Positions 5,724 through 7,056 of a stretch of 7,056 nucleotides of DNA are shown here, piece by piece. The notes beneath the pieces were generated by a model. It ran no database searches. It was not told the origin of the DNA and saw only the letters and a list, made by a program, of their open reading frames with translations. The number at the start of each line of letters is the position of its first letter. The first letter of the stretch is position 1. Source of the stretch: Klenkia sp. (lineage in GTDB: Bacteria > Actinomycetota > Actinomycetes > Mycobacteriales > Geodermatophilaceae); the NCBI GenBank assembly GCA_025966215.1, contig JAOPVM010000421.1:1-7056 (forward strand), read 5' to 3'. Both the position numbers and the translations under genes were made by a program.

Positions 5724-7056
<1,333 letters not shown>

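Overview
The window is about 7 kb of very GC-rich DNA, almost wall to wall with genes. The strong G/C third-position bias opens long spurious ORFs in all frames. GC content, codon bias and gene families point to a high-GC actinobacterium. Geodermatophilaceae or a similar soil actinomycete is my impression only, because there is no rRNA or marker gene here to settle it. I see no mobile element, CRISPR array, tRNA or rRNA.

Layout: (1) 1-479, + strand, the C-terminal part of an MmyB-type (XRE-family) transcription regulator, cut by the left edge. (2) 526-1371, +, a YihY/BrkB-family polytopic membrane protein. (3) 1331-2524, - strand, an AcoR-like GAF-domain regulator with a C-terminal winged-helix-like segment; its 3' end overlaps the membrane protein gene tail to tail. 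(4) 2649-4469, +, divergent from the regulator, an NTF2/SnoaL-like domain fused to a flavin-dependent monooxygenase. (5) 4481-5536, +, a zinc-dependent 2,3-butanediol-dehydrogenase-like alcohol dehydrogenase, 11 bp downstream and probably translationally coupled to gene 4. (6) 5724 to the right edge, +, the small (2Fe-2S plus FAD) subunit of a xanthine dehydrogenase-type molybdenum hydroxylase, missing only its C-terminus.

The coherent unit is genes 3-5: a single-input sensor/regulator of the type known to sense acetoin, glycerol or small ketones and alcohols, divergently placed beside a two-gene oxidative cassette (alcohol dehydrogenase plus flavin monooxygenase). The likely job is inducible breakdown of a small alcohol/ketone-type carbon source, with the substrate unknown. 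A 12-bp element, part of a near-palindrome GCACC-CT-GGTGC, sits against the regulator's start codon and recurs about 35 bp upstream of the xdhA-like gene. This raises the possibility that the molybdenum hydroxylase belongs to the same regulon. Neither intergenic region contains a single TA dinucleotide, so neither has a classical -10 box. The most notable points are the shared element, the divergent monooxygenase fingerprint, the missing structural-zinc cysteines in the dehydrogenase and the GAF/winged-helix architecture of the regulator. The components are all known families; I do not see clear evidence of a wholly new system.
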